Part shown: positions 18,007-27,028 of the stretch, piece after piece | Layout: every line of letters starts with the position of its first letter | How positions within the stretch are numbered: position 1 is the stretch's first letter | NCBI GenBank assembly: GCA_964462985.1 | Contig: CAYXAA010000028.1 | Location: 1 to 60,785 of the forward strand | Reading direction: 5' to 3' | DNA: 60,785 nt | Origin: CAYXAA01 sp964462985 | GTDB lineage: Bacteria; Pseudomonadota; Alphaproteobacteria; Rhizobiales; Stappiaceae | The notes under the pieces: model-generated | The model's input: only the letters and a program-made list of their open reading frames with translations | Databases searched by the model: none | Told to the model about the DNA's origin: nothing | Program-made: the position numbers and the translations under genes

Positions 18007-19089
18007 ATGATCATGCATGTCATCACCAATTTCACGGCGAATGCCGGAGCCGAAAGGATGCTCAGCCGGTTGCTCGATGCAACGGCCGAGCCGGCCATCG
18101 TGGTGTCGCTGATTGATGTCGCCGATCACTATCGGGACGCGAGTTCGGAGCAGGTTCGCTTCATCTCGCTCGGCTGCCGATCCGCCGCGCAGCTGACATT
18201 CGGCATTCTCAAGCTGTCGAGGGTGATGGCCCGCGAAAAGCCGACCGCTGTGCTGTGCTGGATGTACCACGCTATGGTCGCCGGATCGTTAGCGGGCCGA
18301 CTCTCCGGAATCAGGGCCCCGCTCTATTGGAACGTGCGTCAATCGCTCGACGATCGCCGGTCCTTCTCGCGCAACACGCTGCTGGCTGCCAGGGCCGCAC
18401 GGCATCTTTCACACCTGCCGGCCGGCATCATCTTCAATTCTGCCCGGTCGCTCGAATTGCACCGACAATACGGCTACCGAAACGGCAATGTCATTGTGAT
18501 TCCGAACGGCATCGAGCCGGCGGACGCCGACGATGCTGTGCAGGAAAAGGAGCCGCGCGTGGTCGGCATCGCTGCCAGGCTCCATCCGCAGAAGGATCAT
18601 CGGACGTTCTTTCGCGCAGCAGCCCTGGCGGTTCGCAGCAGGCCCGGAGTCCGGTTCGTCGCGGCCGGCGCTGGCATGACAATGGACAATCCGGACGTTC
18701 GGAACATGGTGGCCGAATCCGGATTGCCGAGCGATACCATCCAACTGCTCGGCGAGCTCGACGACATGGATGCCTTCTACAGAAGCATCGACATTCTAGC
18801 GCTGTCTTCGCGCACAGAAGGATTTCCGAACGTCGTTGCAGAGGCGATGAACCACGGTAAGCCCGTGGTCTCCAGCGATGTCGGCGATGCCGCGGCGATT
18901 ATTGGCGAGACGGGCGTTGTCGTCCCGCCCGGCGACCCGGAAGCGTTGGCTCGGGGGATCGGCAGCATGCTGAACCTGTCGCCGTCGGCCTATGCGGCCT
19001 TGTCTGCTGCGGCCGCGGACCGGGTGCGCAGCCTGTTTTCACTCCAGAACAGCGCCATGCGTTATCGCGCCTTCCTGAACAGTGTTTGA
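18007..19089 (+). CDS. Glycosyltransferase family 4
   Basis: A 360-residue GT-B glycosyltransferase. The N-terminus has the typical glycine/alanine acceptor-side loop (TANAGAERMLSRLL). The C-terminal domain has LHPQKDHRTFFRAA (nucleotide-binding region) and the E-x7-E element EGFPNVVAEAMNHGKPVVSSDVG. Sequence and layout resemble the gene at 20038, so the two may be old duplicates that add successive residues. The ATG at 18007 is used. ATG 18013 and GTG 17962 are in-frame alternatives without a clearly better ribosome binding site. Confidence 0.9.
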   Translation: MIMHVITNFTANAGAERMLSRLLDATAEPAIVVSLIDVADHYRDASSEQVRFISLGCRSAAQLTFGILKLSRVMAREKPTAVLCWMYHAMVAGSLAGRLSGIRAPLYWNVRQSLDDRRSFSRNTLLAARAARHLSHLPAGIIFNSARSLELHRQYGYRNGNVIVIPNGIEPADADDAVQEKEPRVVGIAARLHPQKDHRTFFRAAALAVRSRPGVRFVAAGAGMTMDNPDVRNMVAESGLPSDTIQLLGELDDMDAFYRSIDILALSSRTEGFPNVVAEAMNHGKPVVSSDVGDAAAIIGETGVVVPPGDPEALARGIGSMLNLSPSAYAALSAAAADRVRSLFSLQNSAMRYRAFLNSV

Positions 19090-19097
19090 ACGAGCCA

Positions 19098-19988
19098 ATG
19101 CAGCGGGACCGCTGGATCATGATGGTGACGGCGAGAAGGATCTTTTCGGGTGATGGCACGCCAATGGATCCTGCGATCGAGGCCCGGTTCTTCTCTCGGC
19201 TCAAGATGCGCAACGGGACCTTCAAGCTTACGCGGCCCAATCGGTTTGCTGATATCGAACAGGCGTTTGCTCCGTTCATCGCCAGCCGGGCGACGCGTCT
19301 GAGGTCAGTCCTGGATGTTGGAGCGTCGACCGGTGTGACCACGATCGAGCTGGCGGACTTTCTTGCCAGGCGCGGTGTCGCACCGGAAATCATTGGAACG
19401 GACCTCTACATCGAGGCACATCTCGTCAAGATCCTGCCCGGAGTGCATGTTCTGTGTGATCCTGATGGATGGCCGTTGCAGTACGACGTTGCCGGCGTGC
19501 CGCTCAGGGCCTGGATCCGCCGGCTCGACTATGTGACGTTGGCAGCGTTGCCTCTCCATGCAGCGCGGGCCGGTATGAGCCCGGCCTTGCGCAGGTTCAT
19601 TGCTGAGGGCCGTTCCCGTGCCGTGAGAATGCAGACCAGAGCGCTGTCCGGGCGGCGGATCGAACTGGTCGAGAACGACATTTTCACGTCGACCGCGTCG
19701 TTCATCCGCAGGTTTGACTTCATTCGTGCCGCCAACATTCTCAATCTCGGCTATTTCTCCGAACATGAGCTATCGCGGGCTCTGGACAACATCCGGTCTT
19801 ATTGCAGCGGCCCTGGTGCCATGCTCCTCGTGACTCGAGGCGGTGAGAGAGGTGGCAACGATGGCACCCTGTTCGAATTGCGGGAAAAGGGCTGTTTTGC
19901 CGTCTTGTCGAGAATCGGGCGCGGCTCGGAAGTCGAGGATCTCGTGCTGTCACTGCCGCAGAACCAGTATTTCGAAAAGCAGGTTTGA
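19098..19988 (+). CDS. Class I SAM-dependent methyltransferase-like protein
   Basis: A 296-residue protein with the SAM-binding motif I VLDVGASTGVTTIEL (about residues 75-89) and a possible acidic motif II (EIIGTDLYI). A long insertion precedes the FIRAANILNLGYFS segment, which corresponds to motif IV/V. It probably methylates a sugar or polymer end. Target and position are not readable. The ATG at 19098 lies 9 bases after the preceding stop. A TTG at 19086 overlapping that stop is an alternative. It sits between two related glycosyltransferases. Confidence 0.75.
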   Translation: MQRDRWIMMVTARRIFSGDGTPMDPAIEARFFSRLKMRNGTFKLTRPNRFADIEQAFAPFIASRATRLRSVLDVGASTGVTTIELADFLARRGVAPEIIGTDLYIEAHLVKILPGVHVLCDPDGWPLQYDVAGVPLRAWIRRLDYVTLAALPLHAARAGMSPALRRFIAEGRSRAVRMQTRALSGRRIELVENDIFTSTASFIRRFDFIRAANILNLGYFSEHELSRALDNIRSYCSGPGAMLLVTRGGERGGNDGTLFELREKGCFAVLSRIGRGSEVEDLVLSLPQNQYFEKQV

Positions 19989-20037
19989 GCGGGGCCGACA
20001 CCGTTCTACGAATTTATTTTCCTGGAGGGTATTTCCG

Positions 20038-21201
20038 ATGCGCCGCATTCTTCATTCGATAACCGGCCTCGGTGTTGGCGGCGCTCAATGCATGCTTGTG
20101 CGCTATCTCAGCTCGGCCCTACGGCATGATTGTCCGGCAACGGTCCTGTCCTTGATGCCGCTTGGGGGCCTTGCCGCAGCGATCGAATCTGACGGCAGTG
20201 CGAAGCTCGTTTCACTTGGGATGAAGACAGGCACTGTCCGGGTCTCCGACACGCTGCGCCTCGGGCGGGCGGTTCGCAAGCTTCAGCCGGACGTCATCCA
20301 CGGCTGGATGTATCACGGCAACGTCGCCGGAATCTTGGGAGCGTGGGCAAGCCTTGACTTTGCCCCCGTCATCTGGAGCATCCACCATTCCATCAACGAT
20401 ATTGCACGGGAGAAGCCGCTGACTCAGCGGCTCATCCGGCTGTCTTCCGCCCTGTCTCGCTTTACCTCGGCGATCTCGTACTGTTCTCCAGTGTCCGCCG
20501 CTCAACATGAGGCAATCGGCTTCGATCCGAGGCGGCGGCGCATCATTCCCAACGGCACCGACTGCGCATTCTTCCGGCCGACGGAAGAACGCAAGGGCCG
20601 TCTCAGGGCGCTCCTCGACATTCCGGCGGACCGGTTGATCATAGGCCACGTCGCCCGGTTTCATCCGATGAAGGACCAGGTGACACTGGTCTTGGCCATA
20701 GCGGATCTGATTTCCAGCGGGCACGATGTCCAACTGGTCGTGATCGGCGAGGGCCACATCGACGGTCCGGTTCGGCAAACCGCTGAAAGAGCCGGCATTT
20801 CGGAACGCGTGACCACATTGGGCCTTCGCCACGATGTGGCGGAAGTCATGCCGGATCTCGACATCTACGCCCTGTCTTCTGCGTGGGGCGAGACGTTTCC
20901 CCTGGCTGCCGGTGAGGCGATGGCCAGCGGGGTCCCGGTGGTGACCACCGATATCGGTGACACCGCCTGGCTGGTCGGCTCGACCGGAATCGTGGTGCCG
21001 CCAAGGCAGCCGGCCGCCCTCGCGGACGGGTTGGCGAGGATGATCGCGCTCGGGCCCGAGCGCCGAAGGGCCCTCGGCGCTGCCGCAAGACAGCGGATCA
21101 TCGAGCATTTTTCACTCGATCAGTACGTAAAGGCACACCTCGATCTCTACGACGAGGTATCGCGTGAGCCGCCGCCGCGTGCAAGGCTGCACGCGGCCTA
21201 A
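20038..21201 (+). CDS. Glycosyltransferase family 4
   Basis: A 387-residue GT-B glycosyltransferase with the N-terminal loop ITGLGVGGAQCMLVRYL and the C-terminal signature ETFPLAAGEAMASGVPVVTTDIG (E-x7-E). It resembles the gene at 18007 along its length, including the WMYHGNVAG / WMYHAMVAG segment. The ATG at 20038 is well placed, with TGGAGGG about 9 bases upstream. An in-frame upstream extension overlapping the methyltransferase gene is not needed. It is the last recognisable gene of the polysaccharide locus. Confidence 0.92.
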   Translation: MRRILHSITGLGVGGAQCMLVRYLSSALRHDCPATVLSLMPLGGLAAAIESDGSAKLVSLGMKTGTVRVSDTLRLGRAVRKLQPDVIHGWMYHGNVAGILGAWASLDFAPVIWSIHHSINDIAREKPLTQRLIRLSSALSRFTSAISYCSPVSAAQHEAIGFDPRRRRIIPNGTDCAFFRPTEERKGRLRALLDIPADRLIIGHVARFHPMKDQVTLVLAIADLISSGHDVQLVVIGEGHIDGPVRQTAERAGISERVTTLGLRHDVAEVMPDLDIYALSSAWGETFPLAAGEAMASGVPVVTTDIGDTAWLVGSTGIVVPPRQPAALADGLARMIALGPERRRALGAAARQRIIEHFSLDQYVKAHLDLYDEVSREPPPRARLHAA

Positions 21202-21341
21202 ACACCGTAAAGTCAGGGCCTACCGAATGCGAATGGCGTCGAGGAGAAGCTTGGAACCCGCCATATCACGCTCAGCCGACGTCCTCATCACAGTCAGGCG
21301 ATTACCGGCTCCGCCCGGACTTCGACATCGGAAGCCCTCGC

Positions 21342-21506
21342 TCACAACAACAGGCTGGCAACGGCCAGAAGGGCCACCGCGAGGGCGAGGAGGGCCGGGA
21401 CCATCACGGCCGCGCCGGAGAAGATCGCCAAGGCCGCGACCCAATCAAAGGGCCTGTCCGTCGCCCTCGTCATTTCTTGTTTCTCCTGAATATCCCGTTC
21501 CGTCAC
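21342..21506 (-). CDS. Small single-TM protein (unrecognised, 54 or 43 aa)
   Basis: I see a short ORF that is too small for most ORF filters. From a GTG at 21506 it encodes 54 residues: a charged N-terminus (TERDIQEKQEMTRATDRPFDW) followed by one very hydrophobic helix of alanine, leucine and valine to the C-terminus (ending ASLLL). AGGAGAGG lies upstream of the GTG. A second start, the ATG at 21473, has its own AGGAG and would give 43 residues. It is the last gene in the run behind ccoNOQP and may be a small subunit or assembly factor. That is inference from position only. Confidence 0.5.
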   Translation of the reverse strand: MTERDIQEKQEMTRATDRPFDWVAALAIFSGAAVMVPALLALAVALLAVASLLL

Positions 21507-21578
21507 GGAGCCTCTCCTGAAGCGAAGTGCGATGAACCGGCACAGATCGCCCGACCGGGCAAGCAGCAGATCATCGCT

Positions 21579-22397
21579 CTAGTTCTCCGGGCGGGCCACC
21601 GCCTTGTAGGCGTGCCACGTTGCGTGGCCGAGGAGTGGGAAGATGACGATCATCCCCAGCAACCCCGTGACAACGCAAAGGGCGAACAGGGCCAATACCA
21701 TGCCGCCCCAGGCAACCATCGGAGCAATGTTGTTCCAAACCAGCTTCATGCTGGTGCCCATGGCCGTCAGCGCGTCGATGCGCCGGTCGAGCAGCATCGG
21801 CACGGAGAACACGCTGACAGCGAACGCGAAGGCCGCGAACAGTCCGCCAATCGCCGTCCCGACCGCCACCATTAGCCAGCCATAGGGTGTGCCCACAAGT
21901 AGGCCGAGAAGGCCGTCCAGGCCGGGAAATGCCGTCACTCCGAAAAACAGCGCGTAAATGAGAACTGCGGCGCGCATCCATAGAAGGACGAGCAGGCAAA
22001 GAAGCAAGCCGGTGAAGAACACCTGCGCGCCGGCGCGCGGACGGGCCAGAAGCATTGCGCTGACGCTGACGTCGCGGCCCTCATCGATCAGTCGGCTCTT
22101 TTCATAAAGGCCAAGCGCCAGAAACGGCGCGACGATCATGAACCCGGCAAGCGCTGGAAACAGGATGTAGTCCCGACCAAAGGCAAAGAGCGTCCACACG
22201 AACGCAACCGACAAAAGGAATACGCCGAGGCCGTAGGACAGGCTGGTTCCCGGTCTTGTCCAGAGATCACGCCATCCGGCCGAAAGCCAACCGAGGCCTG
22301 CGGAGAGAGGCAGGTTTCTCACCAGCTTCGGATCACGGGTCTCCCAGATGCTGGATGTCTCGTTGAACAGCCAGTACGATTGGTCGGACTCGCCCAT
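21579..22397 (-). CDS. DUF2189 family integral membrane protein
   Basis: A 272-residue polytopic membrane protein with about six hydrophobic segments and the DUF2189 pattern (WLSAGWRDLWTRPGTSLSYGLG near the N-terminus, PLLGHATWHAYKAV near the C-terminus). The function of the family is not established. It is often found beside cbb3 oxidase genes, as here. The ATG at 22397 is chosen because GGGAGGCGGAAG precedes it; upstream in-frame sequence belongs to the neighbouring gene. The gene probably lies on the ccoNOQP transcript. Confidence 0.85.
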   Translation of the reverse strand: MGESDQSYWLFNETSSIWETRDPKLVRNLPLSAGLGWLSAGWRDLWTRPGTSLSYGLGVFLLSVAFVWTLFAFGRDYILFPALAGFMIVAPFLALGLYEKSRLIDEGRDVSVSAMLLARPRAGAQVFFTGLLLCLLVLLWMRAAVLIYALFFGVTAFPGLDGLLGLLVGTPYGWLMVAVGTAIGGLFAAFAFAVSVFSVPMLLDRRIDALTAMGTSMKLVWNNIAPMVAWGGMVLALFALCVVTGLLGMIVIFPLLGHATWHAYKAVARPEN

Positions 22398-22410
22398 ACT
22401 TCCGCCTCCC

Positions 22411-22602
22411 TCAACACGCCGACTTGGCGGCGCGATATGCGTGAGATCCTCCGGCATCCTTCGAATGCTCGACGCATTCCGGCTGGGATTTGACGGCCAC
22501 GTAGACGAGGTGGACATTGGCGCCGACGACGACGAGCAGTCCAACCGGAACCAGGATCCAGGCGAGCCATAGCCGCTTTCGCGACCCACGGTGCCCGGTC
22601 AT
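22411..22602 (-). CDS. Small 63-aa single-TM protein behind ccoP
   Basis: A 63-residue protein with a basic N-terminus, one membrane helix (LWLAWILVPVGLLVVVGANVH) and a conserved-looking tail (LVYVAVKSQPECV, ending YRAAKSAC) with two cysteines. Its ATG overlaps the ccoP stop (ATGA), so it is translationally coupled to the oxidase operon. I do not recognise a named family. Position suggests an accessory or assembly role for the oxidase, or a membrane anchor. The cysteine pair might bind metal or heme, which is speculative. Confidence 0.7.
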   Translation of the reverse strand: MTGHRGSRKRLWLAWILVPVGLLVVVGANVHLVYVAVKSQPECVEHSKDAGGSHAYRAAKSAC

Positions 22603-23480
22603 GGCTGGTGCGTCCCGAGGTCGTGCACGTAGAGCGCGAGCATCCGGATCTCCGCATCCGTCAGCCGTTCGTCCCAGGTCGGCATGTGGCCTTGCCGCCC
22701 GCCATGTACAGAGGAAATAATGGCCTGGAGATCTCCGCCATAGACCCAAAAGGCATCTGTGAGATCTGGCGCGCCGACCTCTTGGCTGCCCTTGGCGTCT
22801 TCGCCGTGACAGGCCGCACAGGTCGTAAGGAACACCTCTTGACCCGCTTCGATGCGCTCCAAGTTCTCGGACGTTGAGTAGTCCGGGTTGCTCAAGGAGT
22901 AGACATAGGCTGCAACGCTTCTGACCTGATCGCGATCGAGCATGCCGTCGCGCCCGAAGGCCGGCATCTGCGCAATGCGCGTTTCCGGATGTTCGGCGTT
23001 GATACCAACACGCATCGTCTGTTCGATGAGCTCAGGCCCTCCTCCCCACAGCCAGTCGTCATCGGTCAGATCGGGATAGTTCGCCCGTCCCCGTCCATCC
23101 CTGCCGTGACAGGCGGCGCAATTGTCGCCAAAGAGCTGGCGGCCAGTGTTGCGCACGACCCGCATGAGGTCTTCGTCGGCCAGGATCGCTTCATAGTCTT
23201 CCGTTTCAATACGCGCCATCCAGTCGGCGCGACTGTCCTGGGCCTCTACAAGCTGCCGTTCAACCGTCTGCCTCTGATCCACGCCCAAAAAACCCTTGGT
23301 GTACGTCGTACCCAGCGGCCAAGCCGGAACGAAGAACCACCACACGATCGCCCAGATGTGCGTGACGATCAGGAACATCAGCACACCGCGCGGGACCGGA
23401 GTATCCAGCTCCTTGATCCCGTTCCACTCGTGACCGGTCGTCTCCCGGCCCGTGACGGGATCCCGTTCCTTCACTTCCAT
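22599..23480 (-). CDS. ccoP: cbb3-type cytochrome c oxidase subunit III (diheme)
   Basis: A 293-residue membrane-anchored diheme cytochrome c that passes electrons through CcoO to the CcoN site. It has one N-terminal membrane helix (VLMFLIVTHIWAIVWWFF) and two periplasmic cytochrome c domains with CAACH heme motifs. The N-terminus is 25 residues shorter than a typical two-TM CcoP, so it is of the one-TM type. The start overlaps the end of ccoQ, and the stop overlaps the next small gene. Confidence 0.96.
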   Translation of the reverse strand: MEVKERDPVTGRETTGHEWNGIKELDTPVPRGVLMFLIVTHIWAIVWWFFVPAWPLGTTYTKGFLGVDQRQTVERQLVEAQDSRADWMARIETEDYEAILADEDLMRVVRNTGRQLFGDNCAACHGRDGRGRANYPDLTDDDWLWGGGPELIEQTMRVGINAEHPETRIAQMPAFGRDGMLDRDQVRSVAAYVYSLSNPDYSTSENLERIEAGQEVFLTTCAACHGEDAKGSQEVGAPDLTDAFWVYGGDLQAIISSVHGGRQGHMPTWDERLTDAEIRMLALYVHDLGTHQP

Positions 23481-23641
23481 GGCTTGTCATCCTTATCGAG
23501 GATGCTTTTCTTTGCCCGGTCGAACCGCTTACGGTTCGATGGCCAGAAGGCGTAGGCGATCACGGCGAGCGAGAACGCGATCAGGTAGAAGAGGCCCCAG
23601 CTCTTCGCGAAGGCGACCAACGTATTGTGATCAATCTCCAT
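23471..23641 (-). CDS. ccoQ: cbb3-type cytochrome oxidase subunit CcoQ/FixQ
   Basis: A 56-residue single-TM subunit (WGLFYLIAFSLAVIAYAFWP) with the typical basic tail (NRKRFDRAKKSIL) seen in CcoQ/FixQ. It stabilises the oxidase complex. The ATG at 23641 overlaps the end of ccoO and its end overlaps the start of ccoP, as in fixNOQP operons. Confidence 0.92.
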   Translation of the reverse strand: MEIDHNTLVAFAKSWGLFYLIAFSLAVIAYAFWPSNRKRFDRAKKSILDKDDKPWK

Positions 23642-24407
23642 TTTCCGGCTCCGCCTGTTCGTCGGGCTCGGGAGGTTCTTCGGGCGCGGCAGTGTCCCGG
23701 TACGCCGCATCGGTCAAGCGGCCGAGCACCTGGAGATAGGCAACGAGCGCGTCCATTTCCGTCACGTGCGTGGTTACGCCGTCAAACGCCCGGACCTGCG
23801 TCGCCTCACCGTAGCGTTCCGTGACGCCATCGGCGAAATCCGTGTCCGGAGTCGCCTGCCCGTAGGCGTCGCGAGCCGCGTTCGCGATCATTTCGTCAGT
23901 ATAGGGAACGCCGAGGGCGCGCTGTACCTCCAGATGCTGCGGCAGGTCCTCCATTCTCAGCCGGGTGCGGGTGAGCCAGGCGTAGGCCGGCATGTTGGAC
24001 TCAGGCACAACATCGCGCGGGTTGATCAGGTGGGCGACATGCCAGAAATCAGAGTACTTGCCGCCGACGCGCGCAAGGTCCGGTCCGGTCCGCTTGGAGC
24101 CCCACAGCATGGGGCGGTCGTAGCGCGATTCCACGGCGAGCGAGTAGGGGCCGTACCGCTCGACTTCGTCGCGCAGGGTGCGGATCATCTGGCTGTGACA
24201 GGCGTAGCAGCCTTCCCGGATGTAGATGTTGCGGCCGGCGAGTTCGAGCGGCGTGTAGAGGCGCATGTCGGGTGCCTCCTCGACCGTCTCGTTGATGGTG
24301 AACAGTGGCGCGATCTCGACGATTCCGCCCACGCTGGCTGCCGCTATGATGGCAAGGACGAAGCCTATCGCGGACCGTTCAAGCTTGCGGTGGAAGAGCT
24401 CGGCCAT
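23631..24407 (-). CDS. ccoO: cbb3-type cytochrome c oxidase subunit II (monoheme)
   Basis: A 258-residue membrane-anchored monoheme cytochrome c. It has an N-terminal membrane helix (SAIGFVLAIIAAASVGGIVE) and the heme motif CYACHSQ. The MDALVAYLQVLG segment near the C-terminus is typical of CcoO. The C-terminus carries an acidic proline-rich tail. The ATG lies about 5 bases after the ccoN stop, with GGGGAG upstream inside ccoN, so it is part of the operon. Confidence 0.96.
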   Translation of the reverse strand: MAELFHRKLERSAIGFVLAIIAAASVGGIVEIAPLFTINETVEEAPDMRLYTPLELAGRNIYIREGCYACHSQMIRTLRDEVERYGPYSLAVESRYDRPMLWGSKRTGPDLARVGGKYSDFWHVAHLINPRDVVPESNMPAYAWLTRTRLRMEDLPQHLEVQRALGVPYTDEMIANAARDAYGQATPDTDFADGVTERYGEATQVRAFDGVTTHVTEMDALVAYLQVLGRLTDAAYRDTAAPEEPPEPDEQAEPENGD

Positions 24408-24411
24408 GGCG

Positions 24412-26052
24412 TCACTCCCCCGGTACGCTTTCGGCGGTCACGGGCACATCCGTGCTTGACGTTGCCGCCGACGGCATCGTGCGCACGGTCATCCAGATGT
24501 TGTAGCACCCCACGGCCGCGCCGAGCAGGAACAGCAGGCCGCCAAAGGCACGCGCAATATAGTAGGGGTACATTTCCATGAGCGAATCCACGAAGGAATA
24601 GGCGAGGGTTCCGTCCTCAGTGTAGGTCCGCCACATCAGGCCCTGGAGGACCCCGGAGTTCCACATCGCGAACACGTAGATCAGCGTTCCGGCAATCGCG
24701 AGCCAGAAGTGCACCTCTACGAGCGTTGCCGAATACATGCGCTCGCGCTTCCACAGGCTGGGAACCAGGGTGTAGAGCGCCCCAAACGTGATCAGCGCCA
24801 CCCAGCCGAGAGCCCCGGCGTGGACATGGCCCACCGTCCAGTCGGTGTAATGGGAAAGGGCATTGACTGGCCTGATCGCAAGGAAAGAGCCTTCAAACGT
24901 CGAGAGGCCGTAGAAGACCGCCGCCGCCATCATGAAGCGCAAGGTGGCGTCATCCCGAACCCGGTGCCACGCGCCGTTCAGCGTCAGCAGCGCGTTGCCG
25001 GCGGATGCCCAGGACGGCACGAGCAGCATCACCGAGAAGGTCATGCCAAGGGTCTGCACCCAGTGCGGCAGTGCGGTGTAGTGCAGGTGGTGAGACCCTG
25101 CCCACATGTAGAAGAAGGTGATGCCCCAGAAGCTTAATATTGACAGCCGATAGGAAAAGATCGGCCGCTGCGCCCGGACGGGCAGGTAATAGTAGAGCAT
25201 TCCCAGGAAGCCGGCGGTCAGGAAGAATGCAACCGCGTTATGCCCGTACCACCATTGCACCATTGCGTCCTGGACGCCCGGCCAAACCGTGTAGCTTTTG
25301 GTGTGGCCCAGCGAGACCGGGATTGCGATGTTGTTGAAGATGTGCAGCACCGCAACGACGAGAATGAACGCCATGAAGTACCAGTTCGCGACGTAGATAT
25401 GCGGTTCCTTCCGCCGCGCGATCGTCCTGAGATACAGGATGAAATACGTCACCCAGACGACAACCAGCCAAAGGTCCGCGTACCATTCGGGCTCGGCGTA
25501 CTCCTTCGATTGGGTGATGCCCATCAGGTAGCCGGAGACGGCCAGGACGCAGAAGAGATTGTAGCCGAACAGCACGAACCACGGGCTGAGCTGCCCGGCC
25601 AGGCGCGCGCGTGAGGTGCGCTGCACGACATGGAACGAGGTCGCGATCAGGGCGTTGCCGCCGAAGCCGAAGATGACGCCGGTCGTGTGTGTCGGCCGCA
25701 GCCGGCCGAAGCCGGACCAGGCGGCGTCGAAGGCCAGATTGGGCCAAGCAAGCTGTGCGGCGACCCACACGCCCATGAACATGCCAAACAGTGCCCAGGC
25801 CATCGCCAGGACGATGCCCACCTTGATGGGATCGTCGTAGTAGGACACCGAGCGATCCTCAGACGGCTCCGGCGCGTAGAACGAAGACATCACGGCGTAG
25901 AGCAGCACTCCCGCAAAGAGCAGCACGATAACGCCGTGAACACCGAGGGGGTCGGAGCGACCGACCGCCGCCATCACAATGCCGACCAGTCCCGCCGCCG
26001 CGAGAATGGCGACTGCGGCCTGGCGTTCAGAAGACCTGAGCTTCTGTATCAT
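24412..26052 (-). CDS. ccoN: cbb3-type cytochrome c oxidase catalytic subunit I
   Basis: A 546-residue heme-copper oxidase subunit with about 12 membrane segments. It reduces oxygen to water with high affinity and supports microaerobic respiration. Recognisable segments include WYGHNAVAFFLTAGFLGMLYYYLP (copper-ligand region), SHHLHYTALPHW (the histidine pair of the active site) and DWTVGHVHAGALGW (heme-ligand region). A GAGGGG ribosome binding site precedes the ATG at 26052. It heads the minus-strand ccoNOQP operon. I found no convincing FNR/FixK box upstream by eye. Confidence 0.97.
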   Translation of the reverse strand: MIQKLRSSERQAAVAILAAAGLVGIVMAAVGRSDPLGVHGVIVLLFAGVLLYAVMSSFYAPEPSEDRSVSYYDDPIKVGIVLAMAWALFGMFMGVWVAAQLAWPNLAFDAAWSGFGRLRPTHTTGVIFGFGGNALIATSFHVVQRTSRARLAGQLSPWFVLFGYNLFCVLAVSGYLMGITQSKEYAEPEWYADLWLVVVWVTYFILYLRTIARRKEPHIYVANWYFMAFILVVAVLHIFNNIAIPVSLGHTKSYTVWPGVQDAMVQWWYGHNAVAFFLTAGFLGMLYYYLPVRAQRPIFSYRLSILSFWGITFFYMWAGSHHLHYTALPHWVQTLGMTFSVMLLVPSWASAGNALLTLNGAWHRVRDDATLRFMMAAAVFYGLSTFEGSFLAIRPVNALSHYTDWTVGHVHAGALGWVALITFGALYTLVPSLWKRERMYSATLVEVHFWLAIAGTLIYVFAMWNSGVLQGLMWRTYTEDGTLAYSFVDSLMEMYPYYIARAFGGLLFLLGAAVGCYNIWMTVRTMPSAATSSTDVPVTAESVPGE

Positions 26053-26413
26053 GGTGCCCCTCGCGGCGACGACTGAACTACAGGGTGCGGCATTCGGCCG
26101 GAGATCTGTCGCGCCCTTGGAGCAATCCCCGTGGGGAGCAGCGTGAGCGCGATCGGGAAGGTGTCGCCCCTCGGACTCGATAGGAACGCATCAGGCGCGG
26201 TCTTGACAACCCCTTCCGCCGGAATGCGGCGCTTTGGCGCGCCGACGTCCGCGGAGGTACTGTTCAGAATGGGGCGTGGGATGGGCCATAAAATCGATGA
26301 GCGGTGAGGCGGAGGTTTGCGAGCGCGGGGAGGCCTCTTCATGTTTCTTAATGCCTGCGGCGCGGCTCAGCCTGTATGATGGAATTCGCCCAGGACCTTA
26401 GAGAGTTCAAAGC
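26053..26413. other. Intergenic region between ccoN and lysE
   Basis: These 361 bases lie between two divergent genes and must contain both promoters. A TTGACA-like element is present at about 26203. I see no TTGAT-N4-ATCAA box that would mark FNR/FixK control of ccoN, and no convincing ORF. Confidence 0.4.
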
Positions 26414-27028
26414 ATGACCCTGTCGGCTGGAATGGCCTTGCTTGCGTCGATGGTCGTCCTCGCGTTGCTGCCGAGCGTGAGCGTGCTCGCCGTTTCCGCG
26501 CGAGCGGCGTCCGCCGGGTTCGTTCATGGCGCCGCGACGTCGGTTGGCATCATCGTCGGCGACATCGTCTATATCCTGCTCGCACTCTTCGGCCTTGCGC
26601 TGCTGACCGAAGCCATGGGCGAATGGTCCTATCTCGTCAAATATGTGGGTGGGGCCTATTTGATCTGGATGGGTCTCCGGCTGTGGAAGTCGGGCGGCGA
26701 CCGGATTTCCGCAGAAGGGCAGGGGCAATCATCCTCCCTCCTGTCCAGCTTTCTGTCGGGGCTTCTCCTGACCCTTGCCGACCAGAAAGCCTTGATTTTC
26801 TACCTCGGCTTCCTGCCGGCGTTCATTGACCTTTCCGGCATAAGTTATCTGGATGCTGCCGTCATAATGGCCATCACCGTCGTCTCGGTCGGAGGCGTCA
26901 AGCTCAGCTATGCGTTTCTCGCCCACAGGGCGGGGAAGATGTTGGGTGACAAGGCAAACAGGCTAATGAACCGAACGGCGGCCGGCGTCATGGTCGGCGT
27001 TGGGCTTTACCTATTTGCGCGACAATGA
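26414..27028 (+). CDS. LysE family translocator
   Basis: A 204-residue membrane protein with about six helices of the LysE/RhtB superfamily. The family-typical segments are HGAATSVGIIVGDIVYILLA, YVGGAYLIWMGLRLW and SGLLLTLADQKALIFYLGFLPAFIDL. Family members export amino acids or derivatives by proton antiport. The substrate is not readable. It is likely a single-gene transcript, divergent from ccoN. Confidence 0.9.
   Translation: MTLSAGMALLASMVVLALLPSVSVLAVSARAASAGFVHGAATSVGIIVGDIVYILLALFGLALLTEAMGEWSYLVKYVGGAYLIWMGLRLWKSGGDRISAEGQGQSSSLLSSFLSGLLLTLADQKALIFYLGFLPAFIDLSGISYLDAAVIMAITVVSVGGVKLSYAFLAHRAGKMLGDKANRLMNRTAAGVMVGVGLYLFARQ

Noticed and set aside
26053..26413. FNR/FixK box expected upstream of ccoN
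   Set aside because: No TTGAT-N4-ATCAA-like sequence was seen by eye, so no regulatory site is reported.
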